Origin: Rhabdophis nuchalis | Taxonomy: Eukaryota; Chordata; Lepidosauria; Squamata; Natricidae | Length of the DNA: 64,000 nt | NCBI GenBank assembly: GCA_039707465.1 | Contig: CM077644.1 | Coordinates: forward strand, 144,929,962 to 144,993,961 | Reading direction: 5' to 3' | Part shown: one piece after another, positions 25,857 through 33,822 of the stretch | Layout of the letters: every line of letters starts with the position of its first letter | Numbering within the stretch: the stretch's first letter is position 1 | Notes under the pieces: generated by a model | Told to the model about the DNA's origin: nothing | What the model saw: only the letters and a program-made list of their open reading frames with translations | The model's database searches: none | Position numbers and translations under genes: made by a program

Positions 25857-28800
25857 ACTTATGACCACAATTGAGCCCAAAATTTTGGTTGCTAAGCAAG
25901 ACTGTCGTTAAGTGCGTTTCACCACATTTTTCAAGTTGGCCATGCCCACCTGGTCACATGACCGCTGAGCCCCTCCCACAAAACAGGCCACACTTTTGGC
26001 TTTCAAAAGAAATTTTAATCGTTGTAATGTTGATATTTGGCTCTATTGACTAATGAGTTTGCCCACCACTGAACTAGGGAATTTATTGAGACTGCATGCC
26101 GGTCTACTTTGGCTTTCTCTCCTCGTTTTATTTTTGTTAAGAGAATTGATTCCCCTCTGTATTCTCTTCTCTCTCTCCCCCCCCCCCCAGCTGCTGGTTT
26201 GTATGTCAAAAGCAGCGAAGCTCTGAATATCATTGGAAATGCCATCCACGCCAACCAAGACTACGGGGTGGCAGTGTTTCAAAGCTCGCAACTCACCCGA
26301 ATTGCAAATAACAGCATTTCTTGCAATAGCCTTGGGGGAGTCCTGGTAGAAGCCGAGTGCCGGGTGGAACTCCGTGGCAATGGGATCTATGACAACAGCA
26401 GCCATGGCATTAGCTCCAAGGGCGATGGGGTCATCACGGAGAATGACGTTCTAGGAAATCAGGGATGTGGCCTCCGACTCTTGCAGGCAGCCGACATGAA
26501 GGTGGGTGCCTAAAAAAAGACCATGCTTATTAGTATAATTATTAGTATCGCCTACTTTCTCCCAAAAGGGATGCTCTCATTGTGAAGTTGGCAAGATTAA
26601 GGTGGGTGGCTGATTCAAAGTCCCTCCATGAATTTCCCAGCCAGATTGGCAGTTGAAATCATGTCTCTGAATCTTGCAATGCTCATCCTCCACTGGATAA
26701 CATCAGTGAGAAACTTGAGACTCATTTGATGCTGCCTTTACTTGGATTTTGGCCAGGATCCATTATTTTCCCAAGAGAAGATGCCATCAAGTAAACATTT
26801 TAGACCATTCCTTGGAGGAGAAATGCTTTAGGGAGAAATTTATTACAGAACATTAATTCTACACTGGCACCAAGAAACGATAGGTGCAAAGGAGTCAAAA
26901 AGGGTTGGATTCAGTGTTTACTGAGTTGGGTGATTCCTACCACCAAATGCATTGGAAATCTGATGTTGCAGCTCTCCTAATTCCAAGGTTGCAATGTAGT
27001 TGCATAGCACCAAAGGTGCTTTTTAAAAGGCAACTGGACTTTCTTTGCTTTTTTCCTTGAAGATGTTCCATTTTTCATCCAAGAAGCTTCTTCAGTTCAG
27101 TTCTTGGGAGAGAAGCAAAACATCTTCAAGAAAAAGAAGAAGAAAATCCAGTTGTCTTTTGAAAAAGCACCTTTGGAGCAATCACGATCTGGATGACTTG
27201 AGAATCTCCATAGACATATAGTTTCATAGCCTTTTCTTCTATCTCCTAGAACTCCCCTCAACTGCATCAATTTAATCTTGCTGATATAGCTAACCCTCAT
27301 TTAGTGGAAGAAAATGCAAAAATTAGCATGAACCCTAAAATAAAGAACAATTGCCCTCCCCTGTCATTAAAAATCAAAGAATGCCCCATCCTTCCTCAGT
27401 AAAAAAAAATGGAAGGGCCTGGTAATGTTTATCTAGATGACTTACTGGGCATCGTGCTACTCTCTGTAGCCAGAATTAAGTGGAACCATCAAACATTGCC
27501 CTCTGGGAAGCGTACTTGATTGGGGATTCAAACAACAATGTATGTTGGCATACACGCAGTATCCAATATGACAGATTAAGTTTCGGGAATTCTGAGCTAT
27601 TAGAGAATAGTGGGCCTCAAATCTGAACATATAAATTTATACAGTACTATGAAGGGAGGCAGGCAGTAATGCACATGTGCAGAAGGAAAAGATGCCTTAC
27701 TCTTCCTCCATCCCTCAAAACTCCCAGTGGGTCAGAAAGCAATTTTTTCCCCCTGTTCTGTTCTCCATTTTACCCATCCAACTTGTATCTGGATATGTAA
27801 AGTCCTAATTGATTCACATGGGCTTATTTAAGTATATCATTTAAATAGAGGATCCCAATTTAGAGGAACCTTTGTCACAGGGGAGAATTTGCTGAGTGAC
27901 TAAATAGTTGCTAGAGCAGGCATGGCCTGTCACAAGATATGTATTTTCAAGAAGGCAAATAGGTAAGGATGTTCCTTGTTGCCATATTTATTCATCTCCC
28001 TGTGACTCCCTGCCAAATACCATCTAGTATTTGTCTGTCTGGCAGGGACTTCTGGTGGATCAAACTGTAGCCACTTACCCTTTATTTTTCTCCTAAGAAT
28101 GTGACATGGACAGAAACATTGTTGTGAGGACAGAAGAAGCATGGGAAATAAAGCTGATGCTAGATCAGAGGTGGGTTGCTAGCTATTTGCACTGGTTCGG
28201 GCGAACCAGTAGTAGAAATTGTAACAGGGTCACTGAACTGTTAGGGATGGCAGGCTCGCCCCGCTCCCAAACAGGTTTCCTGGTCACCACAGCATATTTT
28301 TTTGACATTTTTTATGTCCTGCACATGCACAGACCTGTTTACAGGCAACTGTGCATGCACATGGAGTGAACCGGCAGTAATGCTGGCAGAAATCCATTGC
28401 TGTGCTAGACACTGATGTTTGGCTTCTCAAAATGCCAGCTAGTAACGTTAAAAGTCAAGCAGGGCAATGATAGAGCTGTGGGATATGTGCTGAGTACATT
28501 GGTCCCCTTGAACAATAGATAAAGGTCCTCCAAGTGGCAATTAATTTTCTCAACGAGTCCCATGAAAAATTGGGACTCTTGCAGAGAACCGAACCAATAG
28601 GGGCGCCATTGCAGTCCAGATAGGGACAGCCAAAGTGTCAGATGTAACTCTTAGACTGCATTGGGCTGGAAGTGGCCCACAGGCCATAGAGTGCTCAGGT
28701 CTGCTTTTGGACAGGAAAAGGAAAAGCAATTAACATTTTGCTTCCGTAGTGATGCACAAAACTTTTTCAATATGCCTTACATGTTTCTATGTATTGAGGT

Positions 28801-30800
28801 ATTTTAAGAATATAGAAAATTCTTTAAATGGCAGGAGAGAATCAGAGTATTGAGCTCTTATTCTGCCTGGGCAACCTAATCAGGTTTTTAAAAACAGTTC
28901 CATGTCCTGGAGTTCTGCCTACGGTTTGAGAACTGGCTGATTGTCAGTTCCTGTGAAAACACATTTTTCCAAAGGAATTGCAGAACCATTTAACTTGCCT
29001 TCAAAAATCCATTTGTGAGAGAACTGTTTCTGCTTGAATTAAGTTTGATAGCCAACTGGTCCTTCATATTCACTGTGAAAAGGAATGACATGTTACTGTC
29101 CTGTTATGCACTCCAGGTAACCAAGAACAGAATCCACTCCTTCCGAGCTTACGGGATTGAGATGCTTGATCAAACCAAGGCTTTCGTACAAGATAACTTG
29201 ATTTTTCAAGGGAAGAGCAAAAAGACTATTCTACAGCAAGTATCCAGCATGGACGATTGTGTCATTCAGAATAATAAGATCCTTGCTTTCAGAAAAAAGT
29301 AAGTTTGGCAGTATTTCAGTAAATGAAAAACTCCTGTCAGTGGCAGTTCTAGACTGGGGATGAATGGATTAACTTGTCATGACAATAATTTGTTTCTTTA
29401 TTGAATATTATTTGCAAATCTCAAAGGATACTAGGTAGTACACTGGTGATTCCTGTTTACCAACCACTCGCTCAGCAATCATTTGAAGTTGCAGTGACAT
29501 TAAATGAGTAGTACTTACAACCGGGCCTTAGAATTCCAGCCATTGTACCATCTCTGCAATCACCTGATTATCATTTGCACCCTTCCCTTATAGCTTCTCA
29601 TAAGCTAAGTTTATGGGAAAGCCAACAGGTAAGGTCACAAGTCTTTCTGGTAAGTCCCACAGTCTCCCTGTGCTATTGTGTCACCACTCCATTCATTCAC
29701 CAGTCTTCTTGCATGGTGCTGCTGCTGCATAACATCCGCTCCCAAGGTTCCCTCTAGCCTCCTCCATTCCCCCCTGCAGACTCCACCCTCCAGAGCTCCT
29801 TTGCAAAATATTTCTTGGAATTCACTCATCTAGCCTGGGTGATTGCCTCCCAGATCCAGGGCTAATGAACCAGGATCAAGTCAAGAAGCTTTTTCATGGA
29901 TTCTGAAGTTCAGTTTGCAGATAGGAGGTGATATTCTTGAGAGTTCTGCTGGGGTGATCGTGTGAATCTCTTTGCACAGAAGTTAAAAGATATGATGAAG
30001 AGAAGTTAAATTCTGCTCGGTGTGCTATTGTTGATTATGTTGATGTTATTTCAATGGGTAAATGCCTTCCCTTTCCTGAACTTCGGGTGGTAGTCAGCAT
30101 TTTGTTAAAACCATCTGTGTATAGCTAGATCAAAGATAAAGAAACTTACAGATTTTCCATTCTTTTTTTGCTTTTCAAAGCAGAAACTCTAAGACAGCAG
30201 TTACAAATTGTTAGAACTGTAAGCACTGTATCCTAAGATATTTGGCAGACATAGCAGCATTCCGCTGCTGTTGCATAGCAAGTGTCAAAAAAAAAATTGT
30301 AATTTCATCGTTGGCACTAAACACTGATTGAGGGCAGTTCTTGCCTCCTTTAGAAAGGCATGTTCAGACTTTGCAAAGCGCCATTCTCGCCAAAGCAATA
30401 TTTATTCAGTTGGGTGTGCATTATTATCTTGCCTAGTAACTTCAACTGACACTGGCTGGTAATGAAAATTGTACTCTCGCATGTCTCAAACTTACTAAGC
30501 TTAGAAAATTCAAGCTACAAAATGAATTCTTTCCTGACATAGGTTTCCTTAAATGCAGACCAAGTATATTTCCGGTACCGTATGAGGGAAGGACCAATGA
30601 CTGTGGTATTTCTGTTCTTCAGGTCTGATGTTGCCTGGACCTTAGAGAACCCTCCAGCCAGGCCTCACATAGAAGAATCGTCTCGAGGCGTGTCAACAGC
30701 TGGAAGCAGCCAGAAAGGATCAAATGTGACAGCCAGGATAGCAGCTGGAGTAGATGGGGGTTGTCATAACAATGGTAGTATCTTCTGCACTATTCTGTGA
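8035..30800 (+). CDS. FBXO10: FBXO10, 3' part of gene (last eight coding exons)
   Basis: F-box only protein 10 is the substrate receptor of an SCF (SKP1-CUL1-F-box) ubiquitin ligase; BCL2 is a reported substrate. Eight exons (8035-8184, 10769-10905, 21078-21148, 23298-23450, 24153-24428, 26191-26501, 29117-29298, 30623-30800) join in frame into 485 codons plus TGA. The product is a run of parallel beta-helix (PbH1/CASH) repeats with the recurring pattern G-I-x(4)-N-x-I, for example SGIFLRL, SGIVALGNGKG, AGIYILYNG, GVWIMSSSLPHVTNNQIG and RGNGIYDNSSHGI. This matches the C-terminal half of FBXO10 closely and in order. The related FBXO11 also has a beta-helix but different sequence and a different C terminus. 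The protein ends in CTIL, a CaaX box with Leu last, typical of geranylgeranylation and membrane targeting. The F-box and N-terminal exons are outside the window. The downstream neighbour is POLR1E, convergent, as in human. Confidence 0.95.
8185..9275. other. FBXO10 intron
   Basis: Nothing recognised except a repeat fragment at about 9168-9240 (ggggtgaaatccagcaggtt...) related to 28166-28402. Confidence 0.6.
9276..9522. mobile_element. hAT-type element, TSD gcttagag
   Basis: TIR CAGTGTTTTTCAACC ... GGTTGAAAAACGCTG; gcttagag at 9268-9275 and 9523-9530. Sister copy at 31828-32173. Confidence 0.92.
10036..10503 (+). mobile_element. Bov-B (RTE) LINE 3' fragment
   Basis: Reads MVFPVTMYDCESWTIRKAER, FELWCWRRLLRVPWTARRSN and, after frame damage, the RRRGRQRMRWLDG region. 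This is the C-terminal end of Bov-B ORF2. It ends gactgcaactaataacaaca, a Bov-B-like tail. Frame broken near 10286. Bov-B is a hallmark of squamate genomes. Confidence 0.92.
10769..10905 (+). CDS. FBXO10: FBXO10 exon B
   Basis: A long pyrimidine tract (cttctttta...tttcccctcc) precedes acceptor ggcag at 10768. Translation CNRIHSGLRSGIVALGNGKG... to GNPLV plus AG, ending in phase 2. The donor used must be gtacgt at 10906. A competing gtaagg at 10901 would shift the frame of the following exon. The next intron is the largest seen here, 10.2 kb. Confidence 0.94.
11180..11279 (+). mobile_element. Short CR1-type 3' end with (GAAAT)n tail
   Basis: cgccgccctgagtc...gagaagggtggggcataaat matches the 3' end of the second CR1 subfamily, followed by (AAATG)n at 11254-11279. 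Confidence 0.75.
11588..12050 (+). other. Possible solo LTR-like repeat
   Basis: Starts tgtcagggttccaaataaca and has an AATAAA near 11974, an LTR-like arrangement. The end is not defined and no coding remnants are nearby. The frames in it look non-coding. Confidence 0.25.
12088..12135 (+). repeat. (ATG)n microsatellite
   Basis: About 16 ATG units in an ATT-rich setting; a (TTA)n tract follows at about 12206-12237. Confidence 0.97.
12262..12660 (-). mobile_element. Non-LTR retrotransposon C-terminal fragment (possibly R4/Dong-like)
   Basis: The - strand translation (12377-12598) contains KTTKYRNLQIEVERLWKRKS then VVPIVIGAFGAIPRGL, a pattern common to C termini of a non-LTR group in reptiles and fish. 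Clade assignment is tentative. It is followed by the large TTC repeat. Confidence 0.55.
12666..12935 (+). repeat. Large (TTC)n tract followed by (TTA)n
   Basis: Two TTC blocks (about 12670-12775 and 12822-12890) split by a pyrimidine-rich spacer, then TTA repeats to 12935. Pure pyrimidine on the + strand for over 200 bp. FBXO10 intron. Confidence 0.97.
13080..13136. mobile_element. hAT 3' end fragment
   Basis: cttttggcacgcgagccaca...ggttcgccatcactg matches the right end of 22832-23205. Confidence 0.55.
13140..13400 (-). mobile_element. Decayed Penelope-like element, GIY-YIG end
   Basis: The - strand reads CIKCKDCNNHCVGQTGK-like sequence, then FNWENVTIL and NDREFLEACHSDKSAINRHI, the end of a Penelope-like element with its GIY-YIG endonuclease. 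Interrupted by stops. Confidence 0.6.
13885..14755 (-). mobile_element. L1-type LINE 3' end, antisense
   Basis: The - strand frame (within 14007-14873) reads WEEELKIKILDSDWNVNW, the Cys motif KCWRCNMELGTYEHTWYKC (CxxC...HxxxxC) and FWKTWKPFVDYALG, typical of the L1 ORF2 C terminus. The poly(A) side is the T-rich run at 13885-13935. About 250 codons remain open, so it is fairly recent. Confidence 0.85.
14760..15404. other. FBXO10 intron, nothing recognised
   Basis: The same holds for 13400-13884, 15919-17568, 17832-18530 and 20318-20862: low-complexity or unique intron. Confidence 0.55.
15405..15918 (-). mobile_element. hAT-type element with internal minisatellite, TSD gaggga(t/g)g
   Basis: CAGGGGTGGGTTCCTGCCAG ... 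aacccaccactg; flanks gagggatg and gagggagg. A ~30-bp unit (caagccactcccacccggtc) is repeated about four times at 15760-15880. Opposite orientation to 19864-20317. Confidence 0.82.
17569..17831 (-). mobile_element. CAGGTAGTCC MITE fragment, antisense
   Basis: ctcacttaacaactgtgtta and aagcaaagtcaatggggaaa in reverse order; the right end gaagactgcct is decayed. Confidence 0.65.
18531..19028 (-). mobile_element. CR1-clade LINE 3' end, antisense, with (AAT)n tail
   Basis: (TAA)n at 18531-18551, then ataccgcgtcctctcccc and the antisense C-terminal region. The 102-codon frame on the - strand (18731-19039) reads ...[18 protein letters not shown]... and remains open. Confidence 0.88.
19235..19320 (-). 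mobile_element. Old tRNA-SINE fragment, antisense
   Basis: aggcagaactagaactcaca...ttaaccactagagcag, the reverse of a tRNA-like head. Degenerate. Confidence 0.45.
19864..20317 (+). mobile_element. hAT-type element, TSD aagcattc
   Basis: CAGTGGTGGGCTTCAAAATT ... ggaacccacccctg; aagcattc at 19856-19863 and 20318-20325. Same family as 15405-15918, inverted, with fewer internal minisatellite units. Confidence 0.88.
20863..20997. mobile_element. Palindromic hAT MITE, TSD atctatat/atcgatat
   Basis: TIR CAGTGTTTCTCAACCTTGGT and its reverse. The 8-bp flanks differ by one base. FBXO10 intron, 80 bp before exon C. Confidence 0.9.
21078..21148 (+). CDS. FBXO10: FBXO10 exon C (71 bp)
   Basis: Acceptor tgctccag, donor ACAG|gtaaga. 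It completes the split serine codon (AG|T) and reads SGNHIFQGLAAGIAVNENGR then GQIT, ending in phase 1. Too short to stand out as an open frame; found by following the beta-helix sequence. One full PbH1 turn. Confidence 0.93.
21326..21428. mobile_element. Decayed palindromic hAT MITE
   Basis: gtaggtgtccaaccttggca ... gttgccaaggttggtaccac. The arms are recognisable; TSD not clear. Confidence 0.6.
22306..22732. mobile_element. hAT-type element, TSD ggct(g/a)gcc, with nested CR1 end
   Basis: CAGGGGTCAGCAAGCCGCAG ... ttgccgatccctg; ggctggcc before (22298-22305) and ggctagcc after (22733-22740). Contains the 72-bp CR1 piece. Confidence 0.82.
22611..22682 (-). mobile_element. 72-bp CR1 3' end with (TTTCA)n, nested in a hAT element
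   Basis: tttcatttcatttcaattta then ataccgcgccactctccc and ggactcggggcggtgca. It interrupts the hAT element 22306-22732. Confidence 0.75.
22832..23205. mobile_element. hAT-type element, TSD atctagga
   Basis: CAGTGATGGCTAAACTTTTT ... ataggttcgccatcactg; atctagga at 22824-22831 and 23206-23213. It ends 92 bp before FBXO10 exon D. Confidence 0.92.
23298..23450 (+). CDS. FBXO10: FBXO10 exon D
   Basis: Acceptor cactttag, donor TATG|gtaagc. Reads ENVIRENQWGGADIRRGGDP, then FLRSNLICCGYSDGVVIGE and ends EGNTIYG, 153 bp, phase 1 at both ends. Two beta-helix turns. Confidence 0.95.
24153..24428 (+). CDS. FBXO10: FBXO10 exon E
   Basis: Acceptor ttttcttgtag, donor GGAG|gtgagt. It reads NKGCGVWIMSSSLPHVTNNQ and continues through an acidic, probably flexible insert (ENFNEEGEAANWENDLESED) to RRPINVALVESNNINHNGG, 276 bp. 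The acidic stretch is the loop expected to be least conserved between vertebrates. Confidence 0.95.
25097..26073. mobile_element. Composite hAT-like region with GA-rich core
   Basis: Starts CAGTGGTTGGCAAACCGCGG and ends gtttgcccaccactg. Flanks atcttggg and aactaggg agree at 6 of 8 bases. Inside are a GC-rich part, GA/GAAA/CA microsatellites and a piece shared with 15405-15918. The two ends look like different families, so this may be two merged insertions. Confidence 0.5.
25540..25858 (+). repeat. GA-rich block with (CA)n and (GAAA)n
   Basis: gagaca-type repeats, (CA)n at about 25654-25679 and pure (AAAG)n at about 25792-25856. The Ser/Phe-rich or Lys/Arg-rich open frames across it are repeat artefacts. 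Confidence 0.95.
26191..26501 (+). CDS. FBXO10: FBXO10 exon F
   Basis: The acceptor follows an almost pure pyrimidine run (ctctctctc then a C tract, ag at 26189-26190); donor AAG|gtgggt. It reads AAGLYVKSSEALNIIGNAIH through SSQLTRIANNSISCN and ELRGNGIYDNSSHGI to LLQAADMK, 311 bp, ending in phase 0. About four beta-helix turns. Confidence 0.95.
28166..28402. mobile_element. hAT-type element, TSD tgctaga(t/c)
   Basis: CAGAGGTGGGTTGCTAGC ... aaatccattgctg; tgctagat at 28158-28165 and tgctagac at 28403-28410. Carries ttcgggcgaaccagtag. A related fragment lies at 9168-9240. Confidence 0.8.
29117..29298 (+). CDS. FBXO10: FBXO10 exon G
   Basis: Acceptor gcactccag, donor AAAAAA|gtaagt. It reads VTKNRIHSFRAYGIEMLDQT then FQGKSKKTILQQVSSMDD and ends LAFRK plus AA, 182 bp, ending in phase 2. 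It closes the beta-helix. Confidence 0.95.
30623..30800 (+). CDS. FBXO10: FBXO10 terminal coding exon with CaaX box
   Basis: Acceptor tgttcttcag at 30622. It completes lysine, then reads SDVAWTLENPPARPHIEESS, a low-complexity Ser/Gly linker and VDGGCHNNGSIFCTIL before TGA at 30798-30800. The last four residues CTIL form a CaaX motif; Leu at the final position favours geranylgeranyltransferase-I. The 3' UTR begins here. Confidence 0.95.
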
Positions 30801-31827
30801 TGGTGTGCAGATTTGCCTCCATCTTCCGGATTATGTTCACGGCAACTTTGAACAAATTCACATTCAAATGTTTTTCAGCTGACTGGCTAGCATTGTGAGT
30901 ACATCAGAATTAATGGGAGTGTGACTGGTAGCCAGCGACAACCTTGTCCAGCTGACTATGCCCTATTGAGTGTTTTGAGAGCTTGCCTCAGCTTTCACAT
31001 CTGCATCCTTGCATCAGGCCCAAGTTCATTCCTTAGAAAATGGTATTTTTGCAGCATCAAAAGATATGCCTGCTTCTTATGCCTGCTTATTCCTTTCCTT
31101 TGTTGACCTGATTATTCAGAATTACGTCTAACTAAGGGAGGGGATTGATCTAATAATTGTGATGTCACAAAGGCAGTTGAGGGTCACCTACTTGCATTTT
31201 TGCCTCCTACGGAGTTTTAAAAGGAATAGTTGCAAAGAAGGGGAAGAGGGAGGCTGCTTTCCATGTGAGGTATTAAATTCCCAGATAATTTTTTACCTTC
31301 CTTCTGTTTCAGTTCACTCCTTTCAATGTGGCTCAAAGTAGGAGTGATGTGCAAGCAATATTATCAGAAGGAATTGTATCCATTCTTACAAATGCAACAT
31401 CACTTGCTATTTATATCATGTGTAGGTGAGGAGTGGGTGGGGATTCACTTAAGCTTACACTCGTAGCAATTTGCCAAAAAGCCACTTAGTTTAATGTCAG
31501 TGAAATCCTGGGTGCCTTGACCTATTTGTTGGCCTGCTTGGCATCAGTACCTTGGCATAGCTTGAAATTAATTTCCTTTTATTCCAGGAACAGGAGTTGC
31601 TTTCTTCTATACTGAAAAGACCTCAGTTTTGGCTGTTGTGTATGATTGTTATCTCCCCTCTGGTGCCTTCTAGATGTGCTGAACGTATCATCCAAAGCAG
31701 CATGTTTTTGCAATGATGGGAGTTGTCATCCAATACACACAGAGGGAACATATATAATTTATCGAGAAGTTAATCCCATTGAAAATAACAGAGCAGTTAC
31801 CAATAGATATATGAACATTGTTTAAGG

Positions 31828-32173
31828 CAGTGTTTTTCAACCTTTTTTGTGCAAAGGCACACTTTTTTCATGAAAAAAATCACGAGGCACACCACCACCA
31901 TTAGAAAATGTTAAAAAAATTTAACTCTGTGCCTATATTGACTATATATAAAGTAATTCTCTTGAATAGGAATCAAATAAACACAAATAAATTATTTTAT
32001 AATTACTTTATTATGAAATAATAAAGTATTTTATAATTGTTCATATTTCTGTTAACCTGGGCCTGTTTGGCTGAACACAAAGCTGATATTCTGGCAGGAA
32101 TTTTTCCCACGGCACACCAGACAATATCTCATGGCACACTAGTGTGCCACGGCACAGTGGTTGAAAAACGCTG
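31828..32173. mobile_element. hAT-type element, TSD gtttaagg
   Basis: Same family as 9276-9522 but with about 100 extra AT-rich bases holding AATAAA motifs. gtttaagg at 31820-31827 and 32174-32181. It lies in the FBXO10 3' flank. Confidence 0.92.
31976..31981 (+). terminator. Candidate FBXO10 poly(A) signal inside a hAT element
   Basis: AATAAA about 1.18 kb past the FBXO10 stop and the first canonical hexamer noticed after it. It lies inside the hAT-like element 31828-32173, in an AT-rich stretch that its sister copy at 9276-9522 lacks. No transcript evidence. Confidence 0.3.
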
Positions 32174-32189
32174 GTTTAAGGTTCTAGAG

Positions 32190-32610
32190 CAGTGGTGGCT
32201 AACCTTTTTCTCCTCACATGCTGAAATTGCGCGCGCACAACAGCAATATGCCCCACACCCCTGTGCATGCGCGCACAACTCCCTGCGCTCCCCTCTCACC
32301 CCCATGCATGTGTACGACCCCCACCCCCGCAACCCATTTTGGGCCTAGCAGGCCTCCCTGAAGCCTCCAGAAATGAAAAATGGAGGGCGGGCCCCCACCA
32401 TTTTGCCCACATGCGTGCGTGACCCTCCCTCGCCCCCTGCCCACACATGCACACATCACCCGCACACACAGCAGAGACCGAAAAATCAGCTGGCTGGCAG
32501 AAGGTGTGCATGCATGCATGGTGGAATTGAGCTGGGTGACGGCTTGCGTGCCTGCAGAGAGGGCTCTGGGTGCCAACTGTGGCATGCGTGCCATAGGTTT
32601 GCCATCATGG
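32190..32610. mobile_element. hAT-type element with GC/CA-rich core
   Basis: Starts CAGTGGTGGCTAACC after ttctagag (32182-32189); ends ggtttgccatcatgg before ttctaggt (32611-32618). The core holds repeated cacaca and gcatgcg tracts. Relative of 22832-23205. Confidence 0.8.
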
Positions 32611-32625
32611 TTCTAGGTTCTAGAG

Positions 32626-32760
32626 CAGGGGTCTCCAACCTTTGCAACTTTAAGTCTGAAGGACTTCAGCTCCCAGAATTCTCCAGCCAGCTTTTCTGGC
32701 TGGAGAATTCTGGGAGCTGAAGTCCTTCAGACTTAAAGTTGCAAAGGTTGAAAACCCCTG
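32626..32760. mobile_element. Palindromic hAT MITE, TSD ttctagag
   Basis: CAGGGGTCTCCAACCTTTGC at one end, its reverse at the other; ttctagag at 32618-32625 and 32761-32768. The halves are nearly perfect complements. Confidence 0.93.
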
Positions 32761-33005
32761 TTCTAGAGTATTAGATCAGGAATATGGCAATATATATATA
32801 AAGTTACATAAAGCAGAGATAAGTTAGAACTCTTATCAAAATACTGGGGTGGGGGGGGGTAGGAAGAAAATAAGATCCCTCAAAGCGGAATGGTGTTTTG
32901 AGTTTTTAGCAAAATAATAACTTGTACACTAGTGTAGATCTTTCCAGGATGAGCTGTATTTATGTTAATATCAACATTGCCATAATATGGTGATGCTGGA
33001 TTGAA

Positions 33006-33011
33006 AATAAA
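33006..33011 (+). terminator. Alternative FBXO10 poly(A) signal
   Basis: AATAAA (ttgaaaataaagtc) 2.2 kb past the stop codon in non-repeat sequence, followed by T-rich stretches. If used, the 3' UTR would include the whole hAT cluster 31820-32768. Confidence 0.3.
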
Positions 33012-33153
33012 GTCTTAAAAAAATGAGAAAATGGACTTCTAGAAGCAGCTCCCAGTAACTTTAGGGTTACTGCTCCGAACTTGAACGTAGTTTTATACAG
33101 GAGTGGCAAATTGAAAGTAAGCTGTGCCTTTGTAAGCATTTAATACAGGTGGT

Positions 33154-33236
33154 GGCATTCGCTGGCTGGGGAATTCTGGGAGTTGAAGTCCAGACATCTT
33201 CAAGTTGACAAGGTTGAGAAACACTGTCTTAGAGGA
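33154..33236. mobile_element. Half of a palindromic hAT MITE
   Basis: ctggctggggaattctggga ... aaggttgagaaacactg: one arm and TIR only. Confidence 0.75.
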
Positions 33237-33520
33237 AGCAAGATATGGTAACTCAGCAAGTTGATTTCTTGGAGAGTTTTTAATGAAATTCTCAAGATTA
33301 AGTAATGAAGGTATTTTAAAGGAACCAAAGTGAACTAGCCCTGTCATTTGTCTTTACTTCACGGGAGCTTGTACCTGTTTTAACAGTTAGGTGGCAAGCA
33401 ATAATATAGTAGGCTAAAATCTCAGGACTTTGAAGGCTAATCTGGGTCTGCCATACGACTGTAATTAAAAGAAGTGATCAAAATGAAAAGGGTGTGATTG
33501 GCGCCCCAGTAATATAGAGT

Positions 33521-33822
33521 AGGGGTGTCAAACTCGATTTCATTGAGTGCTGCATCAGAATTGTGTTTCACCTTGGGTGTGGTCAGCTCAACATCATTCA
33601 TGTCGTGGGGCGCCTGTGGGGGCCCCGAGCGCTCTGCCAGCGAAAACAGGCTCCCAAGCTCTGTTTTCGGCTGCAACAGCTTCGTGCAACCTTCTGCCAG
33701 TGAAAGCACAGCTCAAGATGGCTGACCGGCATGCCCTTTTCACTGGCAGAGCCACTGCGGGCCAGATCTAAGCACCTTACGGGCCAGATCTGGCCCCCAG
33801 GCCTTGATTTTGACACCTCTGT
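33521..33822. mobile_element. hAT-like element without clear TSD
   Basis: AGGGGTGTCAAACTCGATTT ... cttgattttgacacctctg; same family as 51495-51754. The flanks do not match. Confidence 0.65.

Larger units (their letters stand above)
23451..29116. other. FBXO10 introns between exons D and G
   Basis: Outside exons E and F and the listed repeats (25097-26073, 28166-28402), nothing recognised. 27060-27180 holds an imperfect inverted pair (gaagatgttcca/catcttcaagaa), old repeat debris. Confidence 0.55.

Noticed and set aside
25311..25911. Long open frames on both strands (up to 189 aa)
   Set aside because: Composition follows the GA/CA microsatellites (SFLSFF-type or ERKKERKK-type repeats). No domain; the region is a repeat composite.
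26171..26190. C-rich run before FBXO10 exon F as a repeat of interest
   Set aside because: It is simply the polypyrimidine tract of a working 3' splice site.
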